Source: Lentzea flava
GTDB taxonomy: Bacteria > Actinomycetota > Actinomycetes > Mycobacteriales > Pseudonocardiaceae
Direction of reading: 5' to 3'
Assembly: GCF_014648475.1 (NCBI RefSeq)
Contig: NZ_BMRE01000017.1
Coordinates: forward strand, 1 to 64,000
Length of the DNA stretch: 64,000 bases
A model generated the notes under the pieces. The model worked only from the letters and a program-made list of their open reading frames with translations. It ran no database searches and was not told where the DNA came from. A program made the translations under genes and the position numbers. This document shows, piece after piece, positions 51,134 to 60,148 of the stretch. How positions within the stretch are numbered: position 1 is the stretch's first letter; every line of letters starts with the position of its first letter.

Positions 51134-53797
51134 ATGCCCGGCGAGAGGACGTACGCGGCGTTCATCTCGTACAGCCACGAAACGGACCACGCGCTGGGAC
51201 CGCTGCTGCAGGAGGGTGTCGAGAAGTTCGCGAAGCCCTGGTACCGGCCGCGGGCGCGGCGGGTGTTCCTCGACAACTCCGTGCTGGCCGCGGAACACGA
51301 CCTGACCGGGGCGATCCTCGACGGCCTCGCGCGGTCGGACAACTTCCTGCTGCTGGCCTCACCGGCGTCGGCGCGCTCGCGCTGGGTCGGCAAGGAAGTG
51401 GCGTGGTGGCTGGAGAACCGCGACCGGCGCACGCTCTTCGTGCTGCTCACCGACGGGGAAGCGGTGTGGGACGACGGGGTGCTGGACCCGAAGCGCACGG
51501 ACGCCCTGCCGGAGGCCCTGCACGGCCTGCCCGAACCGCGCTGCGTCGACCTGCGCGGAGTCCGCGACGTCGAGCTCGACGTGCGCAACCCGGACTGGGA
51601 GTCGGTGCTCGCGGACGTCGTGGCGCCGTTGGACGGCATCGACAAGACCGAGCTGATCGGTCACCACCTCCGGGAACGCCGCCGCACCAGGCGAACCGTG
51701 CTCACCACGATCTCCGTGCTGGTCGTGCTGCTGGTCGCCGCGGTGATCTTCGCAGTCCGTTCGGAGCAGCAGAGCAACCGGGCGCGGCAGCAGACGCTGG
51801 TCGCCACGTCGCGGCAGCTCGTGGCGCAGGCGGCGGCGGTCCGCGACGCGAGACCGGCCACCGCGCGGCAGCTGCTCGCCCAGGCGTACCGGATGGCGCC
51901 GACCGCGGAGGTGCTCGGGGCGTTGATGGACAGCGCGTCGATCCCGCGCGTCGTGCCGGGAGCGGCCGTGGACGTGGCGTTCAGCCCCCGCGGCGACGCC
52001 ATGGCCGTGCTGCGCAAGGACGAGCTGGTTCTGCACGAGGGCACGTCCGAACGTGCGAAGATCCCGCTGCCCGACGCCGCCGCGGTGCGGTTCAGCCCGG
52101 ACGGGAACCTCCTCGCCGCCACGTCGATCCGGGGCCGGGTGCTGCTCGCCCAGGTCTCCGATCCGGCGAAGCGATCCACGTGGGACACCGGCACGAGCGG
52201 CATCAGGTCGCTCGCGTTCGTGCCGGGCAAACCCGTTCTCACGGTGACCGTCAGCGGCGGGCACACGTGGCTGCTCGACATCGCGGATCCCTTGGCGGCC
52301 AAGCTGATCACCGAGTTCGAGCCGAACAGCGAGTCGATCTTCACCTCGAGTGCGGTGAGCGCAGACGGGACCACCCTCGCGTTGGCCGGCTCGGACGGCG
52401 CGGTCGACCTGTGGGACATCACCGGTACCCCGGCCAGGCGCGCGGTGCTGACCGGCCACACCATGGAGGTCTCGGTCCTGCGGTTCGCCCCGACCGGCTC
52501 CCTGCTCGCGAGCGGTTCGAAGGACGACACGGTGCGGCTGTGGAACACCGCGACGTCGCAGCAGTACGGCGTGCTGACCGGTGCGAGCCTGTTCGTGACG
52601 TCGGCGGCCTTCGCGCCGGACGGCGGCACGCTCGCGTTCGGCGACGGCAACGGCACGGTCCACCTGTGGGACGTGCGAGACCCGATCCGGCCGAAGACCG
52701 CACAACCGCTGCTCGGCCATGCCGACGGCATCAACGCGTTGGCGTTCGCGGCGGACTCGCGCACGCTCGCCTCCGCCGGTGAGGACGTCCGGCTGTGGAA
52801 CGTGCTCGGCGCCGGCAGGTCGTCCGCCGTGACGGTGCTGCCCAGCGGCAGCCACACCCTGGCGTTCGGTGCGAACCACCGGCTGGCCACGGGGTTTCCG
52901 ACGAAGCTCTACGACCTGACCGACGTCGTGCACCCGCGCGAGATCCGGACGCTGCGGACGTTCAACCGCGGCGGCAGCCCGCAGCTCGCGTTCAGCCCGG
53001 ACGGCACGCGGCTGGCCAGCGGGTTGCCCGTGGCGCTCACCGATCCGGAGGCCGGGGAGACACCGGTGCACGAGGAACGCGCGGACAGCCTGGTGTTCGG
53101 CCCGGACGGCCGGCTGCTCGGCGCTGGACCGCATCCCGGCGTCTTCCGGCTGTGGGTGCGCGACGGCGACCGGATGCGGGCGGCGGCCGAGCTGCGGGGA
53201 TCGGTCGTCGCACCGCACGGCATCTCCTTCGGTTCGGACAGCCGCGCGGTGACGAGAGGGGAGAAGGGCGAGACGTTGCAGCTGTGGGACGTCAGCTCAC
53301 CCGACGCGCCACGGCTGATCCGCACGCACGACACGAAGTCCGACCCGGTCGAGTCCGTGCTGTTCCGTCCCACCGGCGACACGGTGGTCACCGGCAGCGC
53401 CACAGGGCTGATCACCGTGTGGGACATGGCGAACGGCAGCCGGGTCGCGACGGTGCGCAGGCACGTCGGCAGCGTCCGGCACCTCGCCCTGCACCCGGAC
53501 GGGCAGCGGCTCGCGAGCGCGGGGGTGGCGGGCGAGGTCGTGCTGTGGGACGTCGCCGACCCGTCCCGGCCGGTCGAGGTGTCGACGTTGCGCGCGGGCG
53601 GCCGCTACACCGCCGCGGCGATCGCGTTCAGCCCGGACGGCACGATGCTCGGCGGTGCGGACGGCACGCGCACGACCATCTGGAGCATCGACGTGCCGCG
53701 GTTGCTGGCCCGGTTGTGCGCGGACACGCGGCCCATGCCGGAAACCGAGTGGCGGCAGTACCTTCCCGACATCCCTTACGACCCGCCGTGCGCGTGA
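51134..53797 (+). CDS. TIR-transmembrane-WD40 protein
   Basis: 887 residues; ATG follows gagaggtgggg. TIR domain ~6-165: AAFISYSHETD at the first strand, the middle strand VFLDNSVLAAEHDL, and RSRWVGKEVAWWL holding candidate catalytic Glu88. A single membrane helix at 189-208 (VLTTISVLVVLLVAAVIFAV) is followed by a helical stretch, then about 13 WD40 repeats from ~270 to 870 (LWDIT, LWNTA, LWDVR, VWDMA, LWDVA). No NTPase domain lies between TIR and WD40, unlike many STAND proteins. WD40 as sensor and TIR as NADase-like effector is inferred. A lipoprotein gene follows 10 nt later. Confidence 0.88.
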   Translation: MPGERTYAAFISYSHETDHALGPLLQEGVEKFAKPWYRPRARRVFLDNSVLAAEHDLTGAILDGLARSDNFLLLASPASARSRWVGKEVAWWLENRDRRTLFVLLTDGEAVWDDGVLDPKRTDALPEALHGLPEPRCVDLRGVRDVELDVRNPDWESVLADVVAPLDGIDKTELIGHHLRERRRTRRTVLTTISVLVVLLVAAVIFAVRSEQQSNRARQQTLVATSRQLVAQAAAVRDARPATARQLLAQAYRMAPTAEVLGALMDSASIPRVVPGAAVDVAFSPRGDAMAVLRKDELVLHEGTSERAKIPLPDAAAVRFSPDGNLLAATSIRGRVLLAQVSDPAKRSTWDTGTSGIRSLAFVPGKPVLTVTVSGGHTWLLDIADPLAAKLITEFEPNSESIFTSSAVSADGTTLALAGSDGAVDLWDITGTPARRAVLTGHTMEVSVLRFAPTGSLLASGSKDDTVRLWNTATSQQYGVLTGASLFVTSAAFAPDGGTLAFGDGNGTVHLWDVRDPIRPKTAQPLLGHADGINALAFAADSRTLASAGEDVRLWNVLGAGRSSAVTVLPSGSHTLAFGANHRLATGFPTKLYDLTDVVHPREIRTLRTFNRGGSPQLAFSPDGTRLASGLPVALTDPEAGETPVHEERADSLVFGPDGRLLGAGPHPGVFRLWVRDGDRMRAAAELRGSVVAPHGISFGSDSRAVTRGEKGETLQLWDVSSPDAPRLIRTHDTKSDPVESVLFRPTGDTVVTGSATGLITVWDMANGSRVATVRRHVGSVRHLALHPDGQRLASAGVAGEVVLWDVADPSRPVEVSTLRAGGRYTAAAIAFSPDGTMLGGADGTRTTIWSIDVPRLLARLCADTRPMPETEWRQYLPDIPYDPPCA

Positions 53798-53807
53798 AGG
53801 GAACCTC

Positions 53808-54461
53808 ATGAGACGCGTTCTCCCGCTGGTGCTGGCCCTCGCCGCGTGCACCGGACCGGAGCCGGGCCCGAAGATCACCGGGCAGCCCGAGCCGAACCAG
53901 ACGGCCTCCGCGACGACGCCACCGGCCTCGTCCGCCGCCGCCGGGCCGACGCTCGGTCCGGCACCCGAGGATCTGCGGTCGGTGGACTGGCGGCAGGCCA
54001 CGTTGCCCGCGGGGTTCTGCCACGTCGGGAAACCCGTTCGGCTGAGCGACGGCACCGCCCGCGCGACGTCGGAGCTGTGGGGGTCGGTGGAGGTGTTCCT
54101 CGACGTCGACGTGCACTACGGCGACGTCGACGGCGACGGCCGCGAGGAGGCGGCGATCTCGCTCGGCTGCGACAACGGCGGTGGCACGGCGTCGAGCCAG
54201 CTCGCCTTCGGGTTCGCGGTGGTGCGGTCGGCGCGGGGTGCGCTCGAGGTGGTCGGCGAGATCACGCCGACCACGATGCGCGACGACGCGACGCACGTGC
54301 CGCTGCTGTCCGAGCCGAAGTTCGAGAAGGGCGCGATCACCGTCAAGGAGCTCTGGTACCGGCCGAGCGACGCGAACTGCTGCCCGAGCGGCGCCTCGCT
54401 GACCAGGTGGTGGCTGCGCGACGGCGCCCTGAAGGCCGACCCGCCCGTGCAGGTCTCGTAG
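53808..54461 (+). CDS. Lipoprotein, FG-GAP-like
   Basis: 217 residues, aaggga ribosome-binding site. Lipobox LALAAC near residue 14, then a low-complexity Pro/Thr/Ala linker. The exported domain has one FG-GAP-like calcium motif (YGDVDGDGREEAAISLGCDNGG) and two adjacent Cys (NCCPSG). Lies 10 nt after the TIR-WD40 gene, so probably co-transcribed. It may be part of that system or a passenger; function unknown. Confidence 0.75.
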   Translation: MRRVLPLVLALAACTGPEPGPKITGQPEPNQTASATTPPASSAAAGPTLGPAPEDLRSVDWRQATLPAGFCHVGKPVRLSDGTARATSELWGSVEVFLDVDVHYGDVDGDGREEAAISLGCDNGGGTASSQLAFGFAVVRSARGALEVVGEITPTTMRDDATHVPLLSEPKFEKGAITVKELWYRPSDANCCPSGASLTRWWLRDGALKADPPVQVS

Positions 54462-54563
54462 TGCTCCGATGAGTCCGCGAAACGCAAGCGTGACGAAGGC
54501 TTGAACCTCGCAGTTCCGGGTGCAATCATCGGATCTCTCGCCGCCGCCCCGACGAGAAATGCG

Positions 54564-57452
54564 ATGGTCATGGCACTACGACGTTTGTGTGTGGCCGTGG
54601 TGGCCGCGCTGCTCGCCGGCCTGGTCGCGGTCGTCCTGCCCGCCGCGGCGCAGGCCGAGGTGTACCACCCGAGACAGGAGTGGCTGCGCAAGTCGACCGC
54701 GGGTCTCTTCCTGCACTGGGGCATGTTCACCGCCCCGAAGCACCTGAAGTGCGCCGAGTGGGAGCGCGACGTCACCGGTGGCGGGTGGACGCCCGGTTAC
54801 TGGATCGACGAGGCGCGCAAGCTCGGCGCCTCCTACGTGGTGCTGGCGACGTTCCACTCGCGACTCGGCTACGCGCGCCCGTGGCCGTCGAAGATCCCCG
54901 GCAGCTGCGCCACGCAACGCGACCTGCTCGGCGAGCTGGTCACGGCGGGCAAGGCCAAGGGGGTCAAGGTCATCCTCTACATGACCGACGACCCGCAGTG
55001 GCACGCCGAGCAGGGCGTGGAGATGCTCGACTCGGCCGCCTACTCCGCCTACAAGGGTGAGCAGGTCGACCTCACGACGCGCGAGGGCTTCGGCAAGTAC
55101 AGCTACGACCTCTTCTTCGAGGTCATGAAGAACTACAACGACCTCGCCGGCTTCTGGATCGACAACGACAACGAGTACTGGGAGCGCAACAAGCTCTACG
55201 AACAGATCCGGCAGCTGCAGCCCACCTGGTTGTTGAGCAACAACAACGAGGACACGCCGATCATGGACACGGTCTCGAACGAGCAGAAGACCGGCATGTT
55301 CCCGTCCTACGACTACCCGGCGGCGACGTTCACGCCGATGCCGCGCCTGTCCGAAGCCTGCTACAAGCTGCCCACCACCGGCGACTGGTGGTACGACGGC
55401 GGCAACCACGCCGTCGACACGCGCCTGAACACCGGCCGCTACATCACCAACGCGGGCTCCTCGATCAAGTCGCTGATGGCCGAGACACCGATGGTGAACG
55501 GCCGCATGCCCGCGCAGCAGGAGGCGTTCAACAACTTCATGGCCTCGTGGGTGCCGCCGATCCGCGAGTCGATCCAGGGCGTCGAGGGCGCCGGGTACAT
55601 GTACGGCGGCATGCAGCCGGGGTTCTGGAACGACGGAGCGCACGGCGTGATCACCATCAACCCGTCGACCGGCAAGCAGTACGTGCACGTCGTGACGCGC
55701 CCGCGAGCCGACTTCGTTCGCCTGCGGGACAACGGATATCGGGTTTCCCGCGTGACCGATCTCCGCACGGGTGAGAAGATGCGGTTCTCGCAGTCCGCCG
55801 GGTACCTGACGATCGAGGGCATCACGGCGTGGGACGAGTACGACACCGTGTTCGCGGTGGAAACCCGTGGGCAGCAAGGCTTCTACAGCGATGTGAAGGC
55901 CTTCGCGACGTCCTCGAAGGACGGTTTCCCCGCCTCGAACCTGACCGACGGCAGCTACGAGAAGTACTGGGACGCCAACGCGGCTCAGCCGGTGTCGATC
56001 TCGCTGGACCTCGGTCGCCGCAAGGAGGCCTCGTTCCTCGCGATCAACCAGCGCGAGTCGTCGCCGACGCACGCCCGCGTGTCGTTCGGCCGGCCGGAGG
56101 ACTCGTCGCGGATCAAGGACTACCAGCTGACGGCTTCCGACGACGGCCGCAACTGGTGGCACGTTCGCAGTGGCGCACTGCCTTCCGCGCGTGGCACGCA
56201 GTTCATCGACATCGGGTCGACCACCGCGCGCTGGCTGCGGTTGACGGTGCTCAACACGTGGGGTGGCCCGCAGGCTCCCGTCTACTTCAAGGACCTGAAG
56301 ATCGACGAGATCCGGGTCGGGCACAGCTATCCGCGGTCGGGCAGGGGCGGTGCGCTGGAGGCCGAGGACGCGGTGCGGTCGGGCTCGGTCCGCGGCGAGT
56401 TCTGCGCGGCCTGCTCCGGCCAGCGGCAGGTGACCGGGCTCGGCGGCGGTGAGCGCAACGCCGTGACCTACCGCGATGTCTCCGTTGCGGCGGCCGGTAC
56501 CTACAACCTGCAGCTGTCGCTGACGTCCGCTGCCGCCTCGTCCGTCTCGGTGTCGGTGAACGGGGCGGCACCGGTTTCCGTTGCGGTGCCGGCGGGTCGT
56601 GCCGACGTGCCCGGCCCGACGTCGCTGGCCGTGCCGCTGAACGCCGGACGCAACACGGTCCGCGTGTTCAGCACCGGCAAGCCGCTCGGCCTGGACCGGA
56701 TCTCGGTCGGTGGCCTGCCGCCCGCGAACTACACGCCGAAGACGACGCTGACGGTGGAACCCCATGGCGTGCAATGGGCCGCGCCGGGCCAGCAGTCCAT
56801 GAAGATCACCGCACGGCTGCGCCTCGACGCCGACGACCAGATCGACACCGTGTCGCTCGCGCCCGTCCTGCCCGCCGGGTGGACGCTGACCGGTTCGCCC
56901 GCTGTGCGACCGTCGATGCGTCTGGCCGGTGTGCTGGAAGGCGTGTGGACGGCGACCTCACCTGCCGGGGCGGACGTGGGCTCGGTCAGCATCCCGGTGA
57001 CCGCGTCGTTCCAGCTGCTCGGCTCGGACCGCAAGGTGTCGGGATCGGTGCCGGTGCGGACCCGGCCCGCGGACCGCGTGTTCGTGCGGGAGGCGGAGGA
57101 CTCGGCGAACGCGTTCGGCAGCACCGGGTTGTCGAGCTGCGGGGCCTGCTCGGGCGGGGAGAAGGTGCGCAACATCGGCGGCGGCCCGGACGCCTCGGTG
57201 ACCTTCCCGAACGTCGTCGTGCCCGAAGCTCGCGTGTACAAGCTGTTCATCCAGTTCACGGTGAACGGGCCGCGGTCGTACTTCGTGTCGGTGAACGGGG
57301 GTGCGCCCGTCGAGGTCGAGCTGAACGGGCAGGGCAACAACACCCCGTACGTCGTGGACATCCCGGTGACGCTGAACGCGGGTGCGAACACGATCAAGTT
57401 CGGCAACGACACGGCCGGAGCGCCTGACCTGGACCAGATCGCGCTCGCCTGA
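54564..57452 (+). CDS. Secreted GH29-type alpha-L-fucosidase with CBM domains
   Basis: 962 residues from ATG 54564 (ATG 54570 or an upstream TTG possible; weak ribosome-binding sites). Signal peptide VAVVAALLAGLVAVVLPAAAQA. GH29 catalytic domain ~35-430: GLFLHWGMFT and the candidate nucleophile Asp200 in AGFWIDNDNEYW. Then an F5/8-type (CBM32-like) domain ~455-605, a CBM35-like domain (EAEDAVRSGSVRGEFCAACSG), a NEW3-like domain (TLTVEPHGVQWAAPGQ) and a second CBM35-like domain (EAEDSANAFGSTGLSSCGACSGG). Releases fucose or a related residue from polysaccharide (inference). Confidence 0.82.
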   Translation: MVMALRRLCVAVVAALLAGLVAVVLPAAAQAEVYHPRQEWLRKSTAGLFLHWGMFTAPKHLKCAEWERDVTGGGWTPGYWIDEARKLGASYVVLATFHSRLGYARPWPSKIPGSCATQRDLLGELVTAGKAKGVKVILYMTDDPQWHAEQGVEMLDSAAYSAYKGEQVDLTTREGFGKYSYDLFFEVMKNYNDLAGFWIDNDNEYWERNKLYEQIRQLQPTWLLSNNNEDTPIMDTVSNEQKTGMFPSYDYPAATFTPMPRLSEACYKLPTTGDWWYDGGNHAVDTRLNTGRYITNAGSSIKSLMAETPMVNGRMPAQQEAFNNFMASWVPPIRESIQGVEGAGYMYGGMQPGFWNDGAHGVITINPSTGKQYVHVVTRPRADFVRLRDNGYRVSRVTDLRTGEKMRFSQSAGYLTIEGITAWDEYDTVFAVETRGQQGFYSDVKAFATSSKDGFPASNLTDGSYEKYWDANAAQPVSISLDLGRRKEASFLAINQRESSPTHARVSFGRPEDSSRIKDYQLTASDDGRNWWHVRSGALPSARGTQFIDIGSTTARWLRLTVLNTWGGPQAPVYFKDLKIDEIRVGHSYPRSGRGGALEAEDAVRSGSVRGEFCAACSGQRQVTGLGGGERNAVTYRDVSVAAAGTYNLQLSLTSAAASSVSVSVNGAAPVSVAVPAGRADVPGPTSLAVPLNAGRNTVRVFSTGKPLGLDRISVGGLPPANYTPKTTLTVEPHGVQWAAPGQQSMKITARLRLDADDQIDTVSLAPVLPAGWTLTGSPAVRPSMRLAGVLEGVWTATSPAGADVGSVSIPVTASFQLLGSDRKVSGSVPVRTRPADRVFVREAEDSANAFGSTGLSSCGACSGGEKVRNIGGGPDASVTFPNVVVPEARVYKLFIQFTVNGPRSYFVSVNGGAPVEVELNGQGNNTPYVVDIPVTLNAGANTIKFGNDTAGAPDLDQIALA

Positions 57453-57498
57453 ACCCGTTGCACGGAACGGCACCCCGCCTCGGTAGGGTGCCGTTCCC

Positions 57499-58449
57499 AT
57501 GGGGGAGGAAGTTCTCGAGGGCTGGCGGGGATTCCCTGCCGCCGGCTGGCAGAGCGTCGAGGCCGTGCGGCGCAGGCTCGACGCGGGCGCCGACCCGAAC
57601 GCCGGCCCGTTCTGGATGACACCGCTGCACTCGGCAGTCGAGTTCGGCACGGCCGAGACCGTGGCCGAGGTGGCCGCTCGGGTCGAGGACGTGGATCAGC
57701 TCGACGACGGCCGGAGCGCGTTGTGGCGGGCCGTCTACGAGGGCAAAGCCGACATCGCGGAGGCGTTGCTGGCCGCCGGGGCCGATCCGGTGCGCCCCAT
57801 GATGTCCGGCTGGTCGCCGGCGCGGCTGAGCCTGGCGACCCGGCACGTCATCCCGTCCGGCGAGGTGCTGACCGAGGAGGAGCAGCTGGCGGTCAGCGAG
57901 GCAGGCCGCCTGGTGCACGCGCTGAAGGACTTCCCCTTTTACGACGGCTACAGCCTCGCCTGCGTCGCCGGCATCGACGCCGAGGAGGCTACGCGCCGCC
58001 TGAACGCGGTGGTGGTGCCCGCGGCGGACGTCCCGGACTCGGTTCCGGCCGGGGACTGGTGGCCCGACCCGTTCGGCGAGGACACCGAGCGCGCTCTCGG
58101 CGTCACGACCGTGCCGGGCGGCTGCATCCTGTTCCAGCCCTGGTACTTCGCCGTCCAGCGGCCGGAGGCGATGAAGCCGCTGTCGGCGGGCACCGTCGCG
58201 TACGGCATGTACGCCAACCCCAAGAGCGGCAACCAGGGCAACGTCCACCGCGACGGCCGGACCATCGGCTGGGATCTGCACCCCGGTGGCGGTCCGAACG
58301 AGCGGGACAGCACGGCCGAGGTGCTCCTGGCGTACCTCTACGCGCACAAAGCCGTCGCCTACTGCTGCGCCTACGCGGGACTGCGGCCGCGGGACAACAG
58401 GGCGTTCACTGAGCCGGACCGCTGGATTCTCCTTCCTGATCTCAGCTGA
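57499..58449 (+). CDS. Ankyrin-repeat protein
   Basis: 316 residues. Two to three ankyrin repeats in the first third (RRRLDAGADPNAGPFWMTPLHSAVEFGTAETVAEVAARV; GRSALWRAVYEGKADIAEALLAAGADPV). The rest (DTERALGVTTVPGGCILFQPWYFAVQ) matches an actinobacterial family of unknown function. No signal peptide. It ends 19 nt before the MpaB-type gene, so the two may be co-transcribed. Confidence 0.8.
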   Translation: MGEEVLEGWRGFPAAGWQSVEAVRRRLDAGADPNAGPFWMTPLHSAVEFGTAETVAEVAARVEDVDQLDDGRSALWRAVYEGKADIAEALLAAGADPVRPMMSGWSPARLSLATRHVIPSGEVLTEEEQLAVSEAGRLVHALKDFPFYDGYSLACVAGIDAEEATRRLNAVVVPAADVPDSVPAGDWWPDPFGEDTERALGVTTVPGGCILFQPWYFAVQRPEAMKPLSAGTVAYGMYANPKSGNQGNVHRDGRTIGWDLHPGGGPNERDSTAEVLLAYLYAHKAVAYCCAYAGLRPRDNRAFTEPDRWILLPDLS

Positions 58450-58468
58450 CGGCGCGCATGATGGGTGA

Positions 58469-59299
58469 ATGCTGGAGGCACTGCGCAGGCAGCTGAGCGA
58501 CGGCCTGTTCGAGAAGGTCGCTGGTCCGGAGCGGGAGAAGCACGCGCGGCGGATCCACGACGCGCCGGGTCCGCGCATGTTCGGCGAGGACCGGCCGATC
58601 AGGCACGTGCACGCCGACCACGCCATGTTCATCGGCGGGCTGCGGGCGTTGCTGCTGCAGTCGTTGCACCCGCTGGCGATGGCCGCGGTCGCGCAGCACT
58701 CGGACTACCGCACCGACCCGTGGGGACGGTTGCAGCGCACCAGCCTGTTCGTCGGCGTGACGACGTACGGGACGGTCAAGGACGCGCACGAGGCCATCGA
58801 ACGGCTTGCGCGGGTGCACTCGTTCATCCACGGCACCGCGGCGGACGGGCGGGCCTACCGCGCCGACGACCCGCACCTGCTGGGCTGGGTGCACGTGGCC
58901 GAGGTCGACAGCTTCCTGCGCTGTCACCAGAAGTACGGCGAGAAGCCGCTCGACGACTACGACGGCTACGTCGCCGACATGGCGGTGATCGCGGACGCGA
59001 TGGGCATCCCGGAACCGCCGCGCACGACGGCCGAGCTCGACGCGCGGCTGGGCTCCTACCGGGCCGAGTTGAAGGGCACGCCGCAGGCGCGGGAGGCGGC
59101 ACGGTTCCTGCTGCTCAAGGCGCCCTTGCCGGTGCTGGCGAAGGGGCCGTACGCGATCCTGGCGGCGACGGCGGTGGCGAGCCTGCCGGTGTGGGCGCGG
59201 ATTCCGCTGCGGCTGCCGTACCTGCCGATCGCCGAGGCCACCGGTGTGCGGTTCGCGGGCCACGCGTTGATGCGCGGCCTGCGGTGGGTCACTGGCTGA
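58469..59299 (+). CDS. MpaB-type oxygenase (DUF2236)
   Basis: 276 residues. The DUF2236 pattern includes HADHAMFIGGLRALLLQSLHPLAMAAVAQHSDY, with the His residues thought to bind haem in the family, GRLQRTSLFVGVTTYG, and HSFIHGTAADGRAYRADDPHLLGWVHVAEVDSFL. MpaB is a haem oxygenase that cleaves a terpenoid chain; the substrate here is unknown. Its 3' end overlaps the convergent hydrolase by 11 nt. Confidence 0.87.
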   Translation: MLEALRRQLSDGLFEKVAGPEREKHARRIHDAPGPRMFGEDRPIRHVHADHAMFIGGLRALLLQSLHPLAMAAVAQHSDYRTDPWGRLQRTSLFVGVTTYGTVKDAHEAIERLARVHSFIHGTAADGRAYRADDPHLLGWVHVAEVDSFLRCHQKYGEKPLDDYDGYVADMAVIADAMGIPEPPRTTAELDARLGSYRAELKGTPQAREAARFLLLKAPLPVLAKGPYAILAATAVASLPVWARIPLRLPYLPIAEATGVRFAGHALMRGLRWVTG

Positions 59300-60053
59300 G
59301 GAAGTCCATCACCAGCGGTGTCGCGATCTCGCGGAACTCCTCGAAGTAGCCGTGCCGCGCGCCTTCGACGAGGTGCATCCGCGCGCCGGGAATCCGCTCG
59401 GTGATCAGGGGAGCCTTGGCCGTGGGGTTGAAGATGTCCTCGGTTCCGTGCACCACGAGAGTGGGCGCGGTGATCGACGGCAGTACGTCCCACGCGTCGT
59501 GCTCGGCGCTCGCGAACAGGTGCAGCTTGCGCGCGTAGGGCGGCATGTTCGGGTCGCCGAGGGTGTTGAACGGTCCTTTGTAGGCCGGTGTGTACATCAG
59601 CGCTTCCAACGCCCTGCGCGCCTTCATCGGGTCGATCTGCGCCAGCGACCTGCGCACCTCGGCGCTGCGCTCGATCGCGTGCGGCCCGCCGGGTGACGTG
59701 CAGCCCAGCACCAGCCGGTCGACGCGGTCCGCGTACGACGCCGCGATCCACTGGGCGATCCTGCCGCCCATCGACGTGCCGTAGACGTGCGCGCTGCCGA
59801 TGCCCGCGTCGTCGAGGATCGCGATGCAGTCCGACGCGAACTGCCTGGTGCTGTAAGGGGTTTCCGGCTTGTCGCTGGAACCGGTTCCGCGGTGGTCGGT
59901 GACGATGGTGGTGAACCGCCGGGCGAAGTCCGGCCGGACCTGGCTCCACCACTTCGACGAGTTCGACTGGCCCGCGATCAGCAGCAGCGGTGGCCCTGAG
60001 CCCTCGACCGAGTAGAAGAGCCTGGTTCCGTCGGAGGCACGAGCGTGGGGCAC
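59289..60053 (-). CDS. Alpha/beta hydrolase
   Basis: 254 residues. Nucleophile elbow VYGTSMGGRIAQW (Ser), Asp in LVVHGTEDIFNPT, His in EGARHGYFEEF, giving a complete triad; oxyanion loop IAGQSNSSKWW. Resembles 3-oxoadipate enol-lactonase/esterase-type hydrolases; substrate not known. Divergent from the chitinase gene with a 95-bp gap that contains a DasR-like site. Confidence 0.87.
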   Translation of the reverse strand: MPHARASDGTRLFYSVEGSGPPLLLIAGQSNSSKWWSQVRPDFARRFTTIVTDHRGTGSSDKPETPYSTRQFASDCIAILDDAGIGSAHVYGTSMGGRIAQWIAASYADRVDRLVLGCTSPGGPHAIERSAEVRRSLAQIDPMKARRALEALMYTPAYKGPFNTLGDPNMPPYARKLHLFASAEHDAWDVLPSITAPTLVVHGTEDIFNPTAKAPLITERIPGARMHLVEGARHGYFEEFREIATPLVMDFLSQ

Positions 60054-60088
60054 GACGGAGAAGTCTAGAACCTTGACTCGGAGGTATA

Positions 60089-60100
60089 TGGTCTAGTCCA
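60089..60100. promoter_or_regulatory. DasR-like (dre) site upstream of chitinase
   Basis: TGGTCTAGTCCA matches 11 of 12 bases of the core TGGTCTAGACCA, the motif known upstream of Streptomyces chitinase genes and bound by the GlcNAc regulator DasR. It sits 48 nt before the chitinase start. Confidence 0.7.
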
Positions 60101-60148
60101 ATCTGGGTGACCCTGCCGGCCGCCGACGCGTGTGGGATGGAGCAGCCC

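Noticed and set aside
51127..52782. Second plus-strand frame inside the TIR-WD40 gene
   Set aside because: A frame-shifted shadow: the protein is Arg/Gly/Ala-rich, while the main frame has TIR and WD40 motifs throughout.
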